DNA from: Candidatus Thermoflexus japonica
Lineage (GTDB): Bacteria; Chloroflexota; Anaerolineae; Thermoflexales; Thermoflexaceae
DNA: 60,834 bases
Direction of reading: 5' to 3'
Assembly: GCA_002898735.1 (NCBI GenBank)
Contig: BEHY01000007.1
Coordinates: forward strand, 1 to 60,834
Below the pieces are notes generated by a model that was not told the DNA's origin, did not search any database, and saw only the letters and a list, made by a program, of their open reading frames with translations. How positions within the stretch are numbered: the first letter of the stretch is position 1; each line of letters begins with the position of its first letter. Of the stretch, positions 7,261 to 15,457 are shown one piece after another. Made by a program: the position numbers and the translations under genes.

Positions 7261-8567
7261 CTTGCAGGAACGAGACCCGTTTTCAGGGGATTGCGACCCA
7301 GCAAGACCGGCTCGATTCGAGCCGGTCGACCTAACACCCCTTGCAGGAACGAGACCCGTTTTCAGGGGATTGCGACGCTGATCGGGTTCCGGGAAGTAGA
7401 ATCCGAGGAACACACTTGCAGGAACGAGACCCGTTTTCAGGGGATTGCGACCCACTCGTAGTCCCAATCCCAGTGCAACCCGCACCCACACCCTTGCAGG
7501 AACGAGACCCGTTTTCAGGGGATTGCGACGACTTCAGGAGGGCACCGAACAGGACGGCGGCGACGACGGCTTGCAGGAACTAGACCCGTTTTCAGGGGAT
7601 TGCGACCGGCCTATCGGCTACCTCCGAGGGAAGTAGTCCTCCCGGCTTGCAGGAACGAGACCCGTTTTCAGGGGATTGCGACGCGGCCAGCTCCGCCCCT
7701 GCCTTCTCCAGCTTCTTCCGAGCGTCCTGCTTGCAGGAACGAGACCCGTTTTCAGGGGATTGCGACGCTGGGACCCCATCTGCCATTAGAGGAGGACTGA
7801 GATGCTCCCAGCTTGCAGGAACGAGACCCGTTTTCAGGGGATTGCGACGCATCTGTCCCCACCCTCCTGGCCCACGACTCAAGGTCCTGCTTGCAGGAAC
7901 GAGACCCGTTTTCAGGGGATTGCGACGTCGTTGAGGTCATCGTAATCGATGACGCGCGAAACAACCTTGCAGGAACGAGACCCGTTTTCAGGGGATTGCG
8001 ACCCCGGGCCAGGGTGTTTACGAACTGCTCTCGCGTAAGCGGCTTGCAGGAACGAGACCCGTTTTCAGGGGATTGCGACTCAATATTGACCGCCGCATAG
8101 GTTACAAAAGCGATGCGATTTGCTTGCAGGAACGAGACCCGTTTTCAGGGGATTGCGACGTTATGGTTAGGGCAAACTAACCATCCGTCCTCGGGCCCCT
8201 CCTTGCAGGAACGAGACCCGTTTTCAGGGGATTGCGACGGAGACTACGCCGGCGCGACCTGGTCAACGGTGGGGACCCTTGCAGGAACGAGACCCGTTTT
8301 CAGGGGATTGCGACTAGCCCAACTGGGCGCGCCAGATCACCGACTTACCAGCCATCCTTGCAGGAACGAGACCCGTTTTCAGGGGATTGCGACCCTGGCC
8401 GGCCCGCCCGGGGCCATGAAGACCTCGTGGGCCCTGCGGCTTGCAGGAACGAGACCCGTTTTCAGGGGATTGCGACAAGCGCACATGCGCCAGGGCGGCG
8501 CACACGGAACACCCGCTGTCATATAACAGCCTTGCAGGAACGAGACCCGTTTTCAGGGGATGGCGAT
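7261..8567 (+). CRISPR. CRISPR array, 17 repeats of 37 bp and 16 spacers
   Basis: The repeat begins CTTGCAGGAACGAGACCCGT and ends GGGGATTGCGAC. Repeats start at 7261, 7340, 7415, 7493, 7570, 7646, 7730, 7812, 7890, 7966, 8043, 8123, 8202, 8278, 8357, 8440 and 8531. Spacers are 38-47 bp, except the last at 54 bp. The fifth repeat has one substitution (AACTAGAC). The last differs near its 3' end (GATGGCGAT), as expected for the leader-distal end. The last 8 bases, ATTGCGAC, would be the crRNA 5' tag, like the ATTGAAAC-type tags of other type III arrays. No cas6 is in the window, so repeat cleavage needs an enzyme encoded elsewhere. Short ORFs through the array are artefacts of the repeat. Confidence 0.98.
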
Positions 8568-8613
8568 GCAAGGCAGTAAGCCTGGGATTCGGTGCTCCAG
8601 CCGAGGAAAGCCT

Positions 8614-8676
8614 GGGGTGACGAGACCCGATTTCAGGGGATGGTGGGGGGTGTAGGGGCACGGCATGCCGTGCCCC
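8614..8676 (+). repeat. Degenerate CRISPR repeat followed by a 22-bp perfect palindrome
   Basis: At about 8618-8643 the core GACGAGACCCGATTTCAGGG continues as GATGG, a decayed copy of the array repeat. Nine or so bases later, 8655-8676 is a perfect palindrome, GGGGCACGGCA followed by TGCCGTGCCCC. It lies about 50 bp past the last array repeat, where a spacer would be expected. Confidence 0.8.
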
Positions 8677-8729
8677 TCCTGTTCCCTGTCCTCCTTCCTG
8701 GATGGGCGTCGGTTGGAAAGAGGCGGGAG

Positions 8730-9469
8730 ATGACGAGCCTGGCAATCGGTTCCTGCATTACGCTTCTGCTTTTCGCTTCTGTTGTTATCGGCGCCTTTTG
8801 GGGAAACCGACGGACTCGTCCGATCGCCCTATCCCCCGTGGCCCTCTTCCGCGCCCCCACGTCCATCACGCTCCAGGAGGCCTTCCATCGGTTTGATGAA
8901 GCGTCAACAACGCGGAAGAAAGGCGATTCCCTGGTCGGATGGAAGGCTAGGCCAGAAATGAGGATGGGGATCCTTGTAGACCCAAATATCACGAGCCTTG
9001 ACGGTCAATATGACTACCCCATCCAGAAGGCCGGCTACAACGGGCTGGCCTTCTTGTGGGAGGACTGGGACGGGGTCGGCCTGCTTTTCGTTTCCCACCA
9101 TTTGTGTTTGCTTTTCTTTCCTCCATTCTTCTGGTAATGGCGTTGGGGCCAGATCGTTTTGGCCAAGTGCTAATCGTGGCGGTCCCGCTGGCCTCAGTTT
9201 CCGCCGTGGCAGGGATGGGGTCTCTTTCCGAATATCGCTTATCGGAGGCCAGGCGCTTGCTGTTGGAGGGGGTTCAGGATGTGGATGTGGATAAGGCTTC
9301 CGTTCCGCCGTGGGGTGCCGTTTTCGCTCTGATCCCAATCGTGTCGCTGGGCATGTGGCTTTGCTCCGTAAACCCCATTTACGGGGTGGTCTACATGTTT
9401 TTCTATCCCTTCATCCTGATGCCCACGCTTGGGCATTGGCTCTGGGCTGTCAAACCCCAGCCCGCTTAG
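8730..9469 (+). pseudogene. Small unknown membrane protein gene, apparently frameshifted
   Basis: From ATG 8730 (after GGCGGGAG) one frame encodes a signal-anchor-like start MTSLAIGSCITLLLFASVVI and about 115 plausible residues. It then ends at 9137 in an odd run of Leu/Phe/His. A second frame, open through 9469, encodes hydrophobic segments (FVFAFLSSILLVMALG, AVFALIPIVSLGMWLC, VYMFFYPFILMPTLGHWLW) separated by a hydrophilic stretch. Joining the frames near 9080-9100, next to CTTTTCGTTTCCC, would give one protein with about four membrane segments. The region is visibly richer in A/T than its neighbours and is surrounded by CRISPR-repeat remnants, suggesting transferred DNA. I recognise no family. 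Confidence 0.45.
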
Positions 9470-9580
9470 CAGGCGTTCGTGGGGATGAAGATATAGGGAC
9501 GAGTGCGGGGCGTGCTCGCCGACGGCATACGCGCATGCCCTTCGCTCTGGAGCAGTGTTTTATGCCGAACACTCCCACAT

Positions 9581-9731
9581 GTAGGGCAACTGCGAGCAGT
9601 TGCCCTACCCTGGCAGCCGGAACAAGACCCGTTTTCAGGGGATGGCGACCGTGGGGGCGACCCGACGGGTCGCCCCTGCTTGTTCCGCAAAACGCTGCGT
9701 GTCCGTCCGGAGACCCGTTTCAGGGGATGGC
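9581..9731 (+). repeat. Remnant mini-array: two degenerate CRISPR repeats with flanking palindromes
   Basis: In order: a perfect 12-bp inverted repeat at 9581-9592/9597-9608 (GTAGGGCAACTG/CAGTTGCCCTAC); a degenerate CRISPR repeat at about 9612-9649 (ACAAGACCCGTTTTCAGGGG then ATGGCGAC); a 10-bp inverted repeat at 9654-9663/9667-9676 (GGGGCGACCC/GGGTCGCCCC); and a second degenerate repeat at about 9708-9731. Both repeats carry GATGG where the main array has GATTG. The rest of 9470-9849 holds no gene I can support. Confidence 0.75.
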
Positions 9732-9849
9732 CAATGCCGGGCGGGACGATGCAGGGGAAGCATCCGGTGTCGCTTTCCCCCGTAGGAGGGGTGAATCCCA
9801 TAGGGGCTCCGCGCCTTTCGGGAAGGCCTGTAGCGAAAGGGGGAAACCG

Positions 9850-10386
9850 GTGGGCCCGATCCTGCTGATCACCGGACGGCCTGGCGTGGGCAAGACGACG
9901 CTGATCCGTCAGGTGGCCGAAGCCCTCGGCGACCGGGCCGGCGGATTCTATACCGAGGAGATCCGGGGCCCCCAGGGGCGCCTGGGCTTCCGCCTGGTCA
10001 CCCTGGACGGGCGGTCGGCCCCCTTCGCGCACGTGGATTGGGCGGGGCGGGTTCCCTGCCGCGTCGGGCGATACGGGGTGGATGTGGACGCCGTGGACCG
10101 CCTGGGGGTGGCCACGATCCGGAAGGCCCTGGCGGAGAAGGAGGTGGTGCTGGTGGATGAGATCGGGAAGATGGAGCTGTTCAGCCGGGCCTTCCGCGAG
10201 GCCCTGGAGGCCGTCGCCGCCAGCCCCCGCCCCCTGATCGCGACCATCACCCGCAGCCCCCACCCCTGGGCCGACGCCTTCAAACGCCGCCCCGGCGTGA
10301 CCCTCTGGGAGCTCACCCCCGCTCACCGGGCGGCCCTCCTGGACCGGACGCTCGCGTGGATCCAGAAGGTCTTATCGTCCTCCTGA
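9850..10386 (+). CDS. THEP1-family nucleoside-triphosphatase
   Basis: The 178-residue protein begins at GTG 9850 after GAAAGGGGG. Residues about 6-19 (ITGRPGVGKTTLIR) are a Walker A loop and VVLVDEIGKMELFS (about 99-112) is the Walker B region with the THEP1 signature DEIGKME. FYTEEIRG (about 34-41) is also typical. Family members hydrolyse NTPs slowly; their cellular role is uncertain. Homologues are common in archaea and thermophilic bacteria. A longer in-frame extension upstream reads through CRISPR remnants and is rejected. Confidence 0.9.
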   Translation: MGPILLITGRPGVGKTTLIRQVAEALGDRAGGFYTEEIRGPQGRLGFRLVTLDGRSAPFAHVDWAGRVPCRVGRYGVDVDAVDRLGVATIRKALAEKEVVLVDEIGKMELFSRAFREALEAVAASPRPLIATITRSPHPWADAFKRRPGVTLWELTPAHRAALLDRTLAWIQKVLSSS

Positions 10387-10425
10387 GCGGGCGGCCCGCC
10401 GGGCTGGCGGAAGGGGAGCCGTCCC

Positions 10426-11511
10426 TTACCCCCGGATCGCCTCCTCCAGCACATCCATCCCCCGCCGCACCAGCTCCAGGTCCGCCTGGGCGCCCATATG
10501 GCCGATCCGGAACACCTTCCCGGCCAGCGGGCCCAGGCTCCCTCCCACCGCCATCCCCCGCGCCCGCAAACGGCGATCCAGCTCCGGCCAGGGCAGACCC
10601 TCCGGAACGTATACCGCGGTGACCGTGGGGGAGGACCATTCCTCCCGCCGGGGGAAGAGGCGGAGCCCCATGGCCTTCAGCCGCTCCCGACAGTAAGCCG
10701 CCACCTCCGCGTGGCGGCGGAAGACGTTCTCCAGGCCCTCACGAAGCACCCTTCGACAGGCGGTGTTCAGGGCCGCCAGCGCATGCCAGGACGGCGTGTA
10801 AGGGAACCAGCGGTCCTCCAGGGCGGTGCGGAAGGGGCCCAGGGCATCGTAGCCCGCGTAGTCCACCTCCCGGATGATCTCCCACGCCCGCTCGCTCACC
10901 GTCACGATCCCCAGGTCCGGCAGCGCCGAGAGACACTTCTGCGTGCCCACCAGACACAGATCGATGCGCCAGTCGTCCACCCGCAGGGGGACCCCCGCGG
11001 CGCTGGAGACGGCGTCGACGTAGAAGAGGGGCACCCCATAGCGCGCGACCCGCGCACCGACCTCGGCCACCGGGTTCAGGATGCCCGAGGGCGTCTCACA
11101 GTGGACCATGGTGACCATCTTCGGGCGGACGCGGCGGATGGCCTCTTCCACCCGCTCCGGATCGGCCGCCTCATCATCATCGAACCCCACCACCTCGACC
11201 TCGGCGCCGATGCGGCGGGCCATATCGGCGATGCCGTAGCCGAACACCCCGGTGGCCACCGCCACGACCCGGTCCCCAGGGCGCAGGGTGCTCTTCAGGG
11301 CGCCCCAGAGGGCCACCATCGCCTCTCCGGTCATGATCACCACCGGGTTGCGGGTGCCCAGGATGGCGCGAAGCATCTCCTGGGTCTCCGCATACAGCTC
11401 GTAGTATTCCGGCTCCAGATCCGCGGAGCCGTAATCCTCCTGATAGGCCGCCCGGATCTCCGGCGGCACCGTCGTCGGCCCCGGAACCAGGGGAATGGCG
11501 TAGGTGCGCAT
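10426..11511 (-). CDS. Class V PLP aminotransferase (serine/alanine-glyoxylate type)
   Basis: A 361-residue fold-type I enzyme. LVPGPTTVPPEI at the N-terminus is the substrate-loop signature of the alanine-glyoxylate/serine-pyruvate aminotransferase group. The PLP-lysine lies in CLVGTQKCLSALPDL (about residues 192-206), and the preceding FYVDAVSSAAG supplies the Asp that contacts the pyridine nitrogen. Substrates could be glyoxylate with alanine or serine, or ureidoglycine as in PucG-type enzymes; sequence alone does not decide. It lies just downstream of tRNA-Val on the same strand, but a terminator separates the two. Confidence 0.88.
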   Translation of the reverse strand: MRTYAIPLVPGPTTVPPEIRAAYQEDYGSADLEPEYYELYAETQEMLRAILGTRNPVVIMTGEAMVALWGALKSTLRPGDRVVAVATGVFGYGIADMARRIGAEVEVVGFDDDEAADPERVEEAIRRVRPKMVTMVHCETPSGILNPVAEVGARVARYGVPLFYVDAVSSAAGVPLRVDDWRIDLCLVGTQKCLSALPDLGIVTVSERAWEIIREVDYAGYDALGPFRTALEDRWFPYTPSWHALAALNTACRRVLREGLENVFRRHAEVAAYCRERLKAMGLRLFPRREEWSSPTVTAVYVPEGLPWPELDRRLRARGMAVGGSLGPLAGKVFRIGHMGAQADLELVRRGMDVLEEAIRG

Positions 11512-11540
11512 GGGAACGCCTCCACCCCCCTTGCGATGTT

Positions 11541-11577
11541 CCCAAAATAAAACGCCGCAGCCCTCCGGCTGCGGCGT
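11541..11577 (-). terminator. Rho-independent terminator of tRNA-Val
   Basis: On the minus strand a stem ACGCCGCAG/CTGCGGCGT with a GC-rich loop is followed by TTTTATTTT. It begins 2 bp after the tRNA and is the clearest intrinsic terminator in the window. Confidence 0.9.
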
Positions 11578-11652
<75 letters not shown>

Positions 11653-11785
11653 TTTCGTAAACCATTATAGCAACCTCCGCGCTTTCCGGCAACTGCCTCC
11701 GCGATCCCTGGGCCTGCCCCGGCCCCGGTTCGCTCTCCCGGTGACCCCGCAGGCCGGGGAGGCGGGAGGCCTGGATCCTCTCGTG

Positions 11786-12886
11786 TTATGAAAGGGTCTG
11801 GCGGATCAGGGCGGTGAACACCCGGACGGCGTGGAGAAGATCGGCCACGGGGACGTGCTCCTCCGGCGTGTGGGCGAGGGCCAGCGTCCCCGGCCCGAAG
11901 ACGACCGCCCGGGCCCCATATCGGGCGAACGGCTCCGCGTCCGTCCAGCTGGGCATCCCGCTGAAGCGAACCGGAAGCCCGGCCTCCGTCAGCGCGGCCG
12001 CGAGGGCCTGGACCGGCGGGGCCTCCGCTGGCGTCTCGAACGGCGCGGAGAGATCCAGGATGCGCCAGGCCGCCGGATGACGGGCGAGCGCGGATTCGAT
12101 CTCCCCCACAAAGGTTTCCCGCGGAATGCCGGGCAGCCAGCGGATATCCAGGTGGAGCTCACAGCGATCCGGGATCACCAGCGCCCGTTCCCCCCCGTGG
12201 ATGAACAGCGGCGTCACCGCGCCGCGGCCGACCAGCGGGTGCCGGGCCTGAATCGAGGGGAGGGATTCCAGCTCCTGCAGGATCTCCAGCGCCTCCCGGA
12301 TCGCGTTCCGCCCCTCTTCGACCGCCGAACCGTGGGCGGCGCGCCCCCGGATCTCCAGCACGAGTTCCATGGTCCCTGCCTCCGCGATGCTGAGGGTCAG
12401 ATCCGTGGGCTCGATCGCCAGCACTGCTTCCGGCCGGCAGGCGCGGGCCAGGGCCTCGGCCCCCCGCCCCATGTTCTCCTCATCGACCGTGAGGGCGATG
12501 CTGACCGGCGCCTTCGCGAGCGCCGCCGCCCCCACGATCTCCAGGGCGGCCATCAGGGCGGCCAGCCCTCCCTTCACATCCGCGCTCCCCAGCCCGTAGA
12601 TCCGTCCGTCGCGCTCCACGGCCTCATATGGGCGGGGATGCTGAAGCGGGGGCACGGTATCCAGGTGGGCCGTGATCAGCCACCGGGGGCGGGGCTGGGG
12701 ATGGATGAGCAGATCCGGCCATGGATGATCCGGAACCGGGAAGCGGGCGACCGGAAAGCCGCGCGCTCGGAACCACTCCTCCAGGAACGCGATCAGGGCG
12801 CCTTCCTCTCCGCTGGGGGAGGGGATCGCGATCAACCGGGCGAGCAGGTCTCGAAGGGACGCCTCCAGGTTCTCCATGGGATCCAT
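11786..12886 (-). CDS. M20-family metallo-hydrolase, ArgE/DapE/LysK-like deacylase
   Basis: A 366-residue dinuclear zinc hydrolase. Ligand and catalytic motifs are in place: LITAHLDTVPP (His and Asp, about 69-79), GLGSADVKGGLAAL (bridging Asp), TVDEENMGRG (catalytic and ligand Glu), LAIEPTDL (Glu) and a late His in LALAHTPEEHVP. The central dimerisation domain is present. It follows argJ by 2 bp, so a role in releasing ornithine, lysine or a related amino acid from an acylated carrier or acetyl group is likely. ArgJ normally makes ArgE unnecessary, so an amino-acid deacylase with another substrate is equally possible. Confidence 0.82.
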   Translation of the reverse strand: MDPMENLEASLRDLLARLIAIPSPSGEEGALIAFLEEWFRARGFPVARFPVPDHPWPDLLIHPQPRPRWLITAHLDTVPPLQHPRPYEAVERDGRIYGLGSADVKGGLAALMAALEIVGAAALAKAPVSIALTVDEENMGRGAEALARACRPEAVLAIEPTDLTLSIAEAGTMELVLEIRGRAAHGSAVEEGRNAIREALEILQELESLPSIQARHPLVGRGAVTPLFIHGGERALVIPDRCELHLDIRWLPGIPRETFVGEIESALARHPAAWRILDLSAPFETPAEAPPVQALAAALTEAGLPVRFSGMPSWTDAEPFARYGARAVVFGPGTLALAHTPEEHVPVADLLHAVRVFTALIRQTLS

Positions 12887-12888
12887 CG

Positions 12889-14088
12889 CTACGTGCGATA
12901 CTTCCCGTTGATCGTTACGTATTCATGGGAAAGGTCGCAGGTCCACACCCAGTCCTCGCCCTCGCCCATATCCAGATCGAGGATCACCCGGAAGGCGGAC
13001 GCCTGAAAGATCCGGCGGGCCTCTTCTTCGAAGTAAAAGGCCGGGGCGCCCCGATCGAAGAGCAGCAGAGGGGTCTCGTTCTCCCGCTGGATCCAGAGGG
13101 AAATCGCGTCGGGGTCGAAGGGGACGCCCGCGGCCCCGGCGGCGGCCAGGATCCGGCCCCAGTTGGGATCCTCCCCGTAGAACGCGGTCTTCACCAGCGG
13201 CGAGCGGGCGATGTGGCGGGCGATCCGCCGGGCCTCCTCCGGTGTGCGCGCGCCCCGCACGCGAATTTCCACGAACTTCGTGGCCCCTTCGCCGTCCTGG
13301 ACGATGGCCTTCGCCAGCTCCATGCAGAGATCGGTCAGCGCTTCCTGGAAGAGCGGCATCGAGCCTTCATCCACGGCCGCCCCCGCGGCCCCGTTCGCCA
13401 GGATCATGACCGTGTCGTTGGTGCTCTGATCGCCATCGACGGTGATCCGGTGGAAGCTGACGTCCACCGCGGAGCGGAGGAGCGCCTGCAGACGATCCGC
13501 GTCGATCTCGGCGTCGGTGGTGATCAGGGCCAGCATCGTCGCCATGTGGGGGTGGATCATCCCGGCCCCCTTCGCCATTCCACCGATGGTCACCGGAATG
13601 CCGTTCAGCGTGAGACGGCGGACGGCCATCTTGGGGCGGGTGTCGGTCGTCATGATGGCGCGGGCGGCCGCTTCGCCTCCCGCTTCGGAGAGGGCGGGGA
13701 CGGCGCGCATCAGCCCGGCGCGGATTTTATCGACCGGCAGCGGGACGCCGATCACCCCCGTGGACATCATCAGGATCGTATCCGCCGGGAAACCCAGGAG
13801 GAAGCCGGCCAGCTCGGTCACGCGGTAGACGTCCGAGAGCCCCTGCGGGCCGGTGCACGCGTTGGCGTTCCCGGAATTGATCACCACGGCGCGGAAGCCG
13901 GCGCGTCGATGGGCCAGCATCGCCTGATCGTAGCGAACGGGCGCCGCCTTGACCTGGTTCGTGGTGAAGACGGCGGCGGCGGTGCAGGGGCGGGTGCTGG
14001 CCACCAGGGCCAGATCCAGCGCCCCGCTGGCTTTGATCCCGCAGGCGACCGCTGCGGCTCGGAATCCCTGAGGCGCTGTGACGCTCAT
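12889..14088 (-). CDS. argJ: ArgJ, glutamate N-acetyltransferase / amino-acid acetyltransferase
   Basis: About 399 residues. ArgJ transfers acetyl from N-acetylornithine to glutamate, and sometimes also from acetyl-CoA, in arginine synthesis. The self-cleavage site is present in GGMAKGAGMIHPHMATMLAL, with cleavage expected between Ala and Thr to give alpha and beta chains. VVINSGNANACTG near residue 105 and NDTVMILANG are conserved segments. The start MSVTAPQG at 14088 is chosen because GGAGGGAG lies upstream; an ATG 15 bp earlier has no such site. It forms an operon with the M20 hydrolase. Confidence 0.94.
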   Translation of the reverse strand: MSVTAPQGFRAAAVACGIKASGALDLALVASTRPCTAAAVFTTNQVKAAPVRYDQAMLAHRRAGFRAVVINSGNANACTGPQGLSDVYRVTELAGFLLGFPADTILMMSTGVIGVPLPVDKIRAGLMRAVPALSEAGGEAAARAIMTTDTRPKMAVRRLTLNGIPVTIGGMAKGAGMIHPHMATMLALITTDAEIDADRLQALLRSAVDVSFHRITVDGDQSTNDTVMILANGAAGAAVDEGSMPLFQEALTDLCMELAKAIVQDGEGATKFVEIRVRGARTPEEARRIARHIARSPLVKTAFYGEDPNWGRILAAAGAAGVPFDPDAISLWIQRENETPLLLFDRGAPAFYFEEEARRIFQASAFRVILDLDMGEGEDWVWTCDLSHEYVTINGKYRT

Positions 14089-14634
14089 CGAATCTCCCTC
14101 CATCGATAGGGTCGCAGGGCAGGGGCGAGCGGCGATCTGGATCGCCCTCCCGGGCAGGGTTCTTTCGGTGGCTCGCGCCCGGCGGAAACTTTCAGCGTTA
14201 CGCGGCCGGTTCCCCCTGGGGGTTCCAGAGCGCTTCGGATCTCCCCCGTAACCCCCATCCCCCTTCTTCGGTTAATTTTATGTGTTAATTTTTCCAGACC
14301 GTCCATACCCGCCGGCGCAGCGCCGTATTCCCTTTTTTCCGGCAGGGATGGGACGCCGAGAATATTTTCCCCGCCTCCCCCATGCGAGGCGAAGAGGGTA
14401 AGGCCGATCGAACGGCGGATTCGGGTTAGAGCCATCTTGCCACGCAGGGGGAATTTATGGAAAATTCTCTATAAGAGAAGCGGGATTCCGCCTCCCTGAG
14501 GTCCGGGCCTCAAGGAGGGACGAGAAAGCGTTGCAGGCCTGGTTCCGGATGCTCGCCCCGGGCGAGCCGCCCGGAGCCTCTGGTTCCCTATGGAAAATCC
14601 ATGCGTGTAGAGCGCACATGCCCCTGGAGGTCCA
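14089..14634. other. 545-bp divergent intergenic region
   Basis: This lies between argJ (minus) and a receiver gene (plus). It has an A/T-rich island at 14273-14300 with a direct repeat of GTTAATTTT, a possible promoter or operator for argJ, but no clear match to an ARG box. A GC hairpin with CTCCCTGAGG/CCTCAAGGAG arms lies near 14491-14517. TATAAG at 14470 may be a -10 element for the receiver operon, with no good -35. I see no gene here. Confidence 0.5.
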
Positions 14635-15024
14635 ATGGGCTCTGTGATTTTATACATTGAGGATAACTTTGAAAACCGACTGCTGGTCCGGCGGATCCTG
14701 GAGGCCGAGGGGTATCGGGTGGTGGAGGCGGAGGACGGGCCCAGAGGGCTGGAGCTGGCCCGCTCCATGCGCCCCGATTTGATCCTGGTGGATCTCCACC
14801 TTCCCGATATCGATGGCTACGAGCTGGTCCGCCGGTTCAGGCAGATGCCCCATCTCCACGGGGTCCCCATCGTCGCCCTCACCGCGGATGTGATCCGCGG
14901 CACGCGGGAGCGCGCCCTGGCCACGGGGTGCGACGGCTACATCCCCAAGCCGATCGATGTGGATGCGTTGCCCGAGCAGATCGCCGCTTTCCTGAAGAAC
15001 GAGGAGGCGCATCATGGCCGGTGA
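14635..15024 (+). CDS. Single-domain response regulator (CheY-like)
   Basis: 129 residues forming one receiver domain. The acidic pair is in YIEDNFEN, the phospho-accepting Asp in LILVDLHLPDIDGYE (about residue 46), Thr in IVALTADV (about 83) and Lys in YIPKPID (about 103). There is no output domain, so it acts by phosphotransfer or protein contact. It overlaps the next receiver gene by 11 bp and leads into the large hybrid kinase, suggesting a shared phosphorelay. Confidence 0.9.
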   Translation: MGSVILYIEDNFENRLLVRRILEAEGYRVVEAEDGPRGLELARSMRPDLILVDLHLPDIDGYELVRRFRQMPHLHGVPIVALTADVIRGTRERALATGCDGYIPKPIDVDALPEQIAAFLKNEEAHHGR

Positions 15025-15445
15025 ACCCCTCCCGCCTCCGGTGGATCCCCGGGAAGCGACCATCCTGGTGGTGGAGGATAACCTCCAGAACTTCGTGCTG
15101 ATCGCGCGCCTCCTGGGCTATCTCGGGGTGCGGGACATCCAGTGGAAGGCCTCGGGATGGCAGGTCCTGGAGTTCGCCGGGCAGCTGCCCCGCATCGATC
15201 TCATCCTGCTGGATATCCATCTCCCCTACGAAGATGGCTATGAGGTGCTTCGCCAGATCCGCGCCGATCCCCGCTTCCGGGGAACCCGGGTGGTGGCGGT
15301 ATCGGCGGAGGCCACGGAGGACAACATGCGGCGGGCCCGGGAGGCCGGTTTCGACGGCTTTATCGGGAAACCGATCGACCCTGACGCGTTCCCGGATCAG
15401 ATCCGCCGCATCCTCGCCGGCGAAGGGGTGTGGACCCTGGGCTGA
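15014..15445 (+). CDS. Single-domain response regulator
   Basis: 143 residues with one receiver domain after a short Pro-rich N-terminus. Key residues are VVEDNLQN, the phospho-Asp in LILLDIHLPYEDGYE (about residue 61), Ser in VVAVSAEAT in place of Thr, and Lys in FIGKPID. It sits between another receiver and the hybrid kinase, 13 bp before the kinase start. The KPIDPDAFPDQI tail resembles that of the preceding gene, so the pair may be duplicates. Confidence 0.9.
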   Translation: MAGEPLPPPVDPREATILVVEDNLQNFVLIARLLGYLGVRDIQWKASGWQVLEFAGQLPRIDLILLDIHLPYEDGYEVLRQIRADPRFRGTRVVAVSAEATEDNMRRAREAGFDGFIGKPIDPDAFPDQIRRILAGEGVWTLG

Positions 15446-15457
15446 GGAGGGGGGAAG

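Noticed and set aside
7099..8579. Many short ORFs across the CRISPR array on both strands
   Set aside because: They repeat the translation of the 37-bp repeat (for example LQERDPFSGDCD or CRNETRFQG) and are artefacts.
9310..9849. N-terminal extension of the THEP1 NTPase to 9310
   Set aside because: It reads through CRISPR-repeat remnants and palindromes; GTG 9850 has a ribosome site and gives the usual family length.
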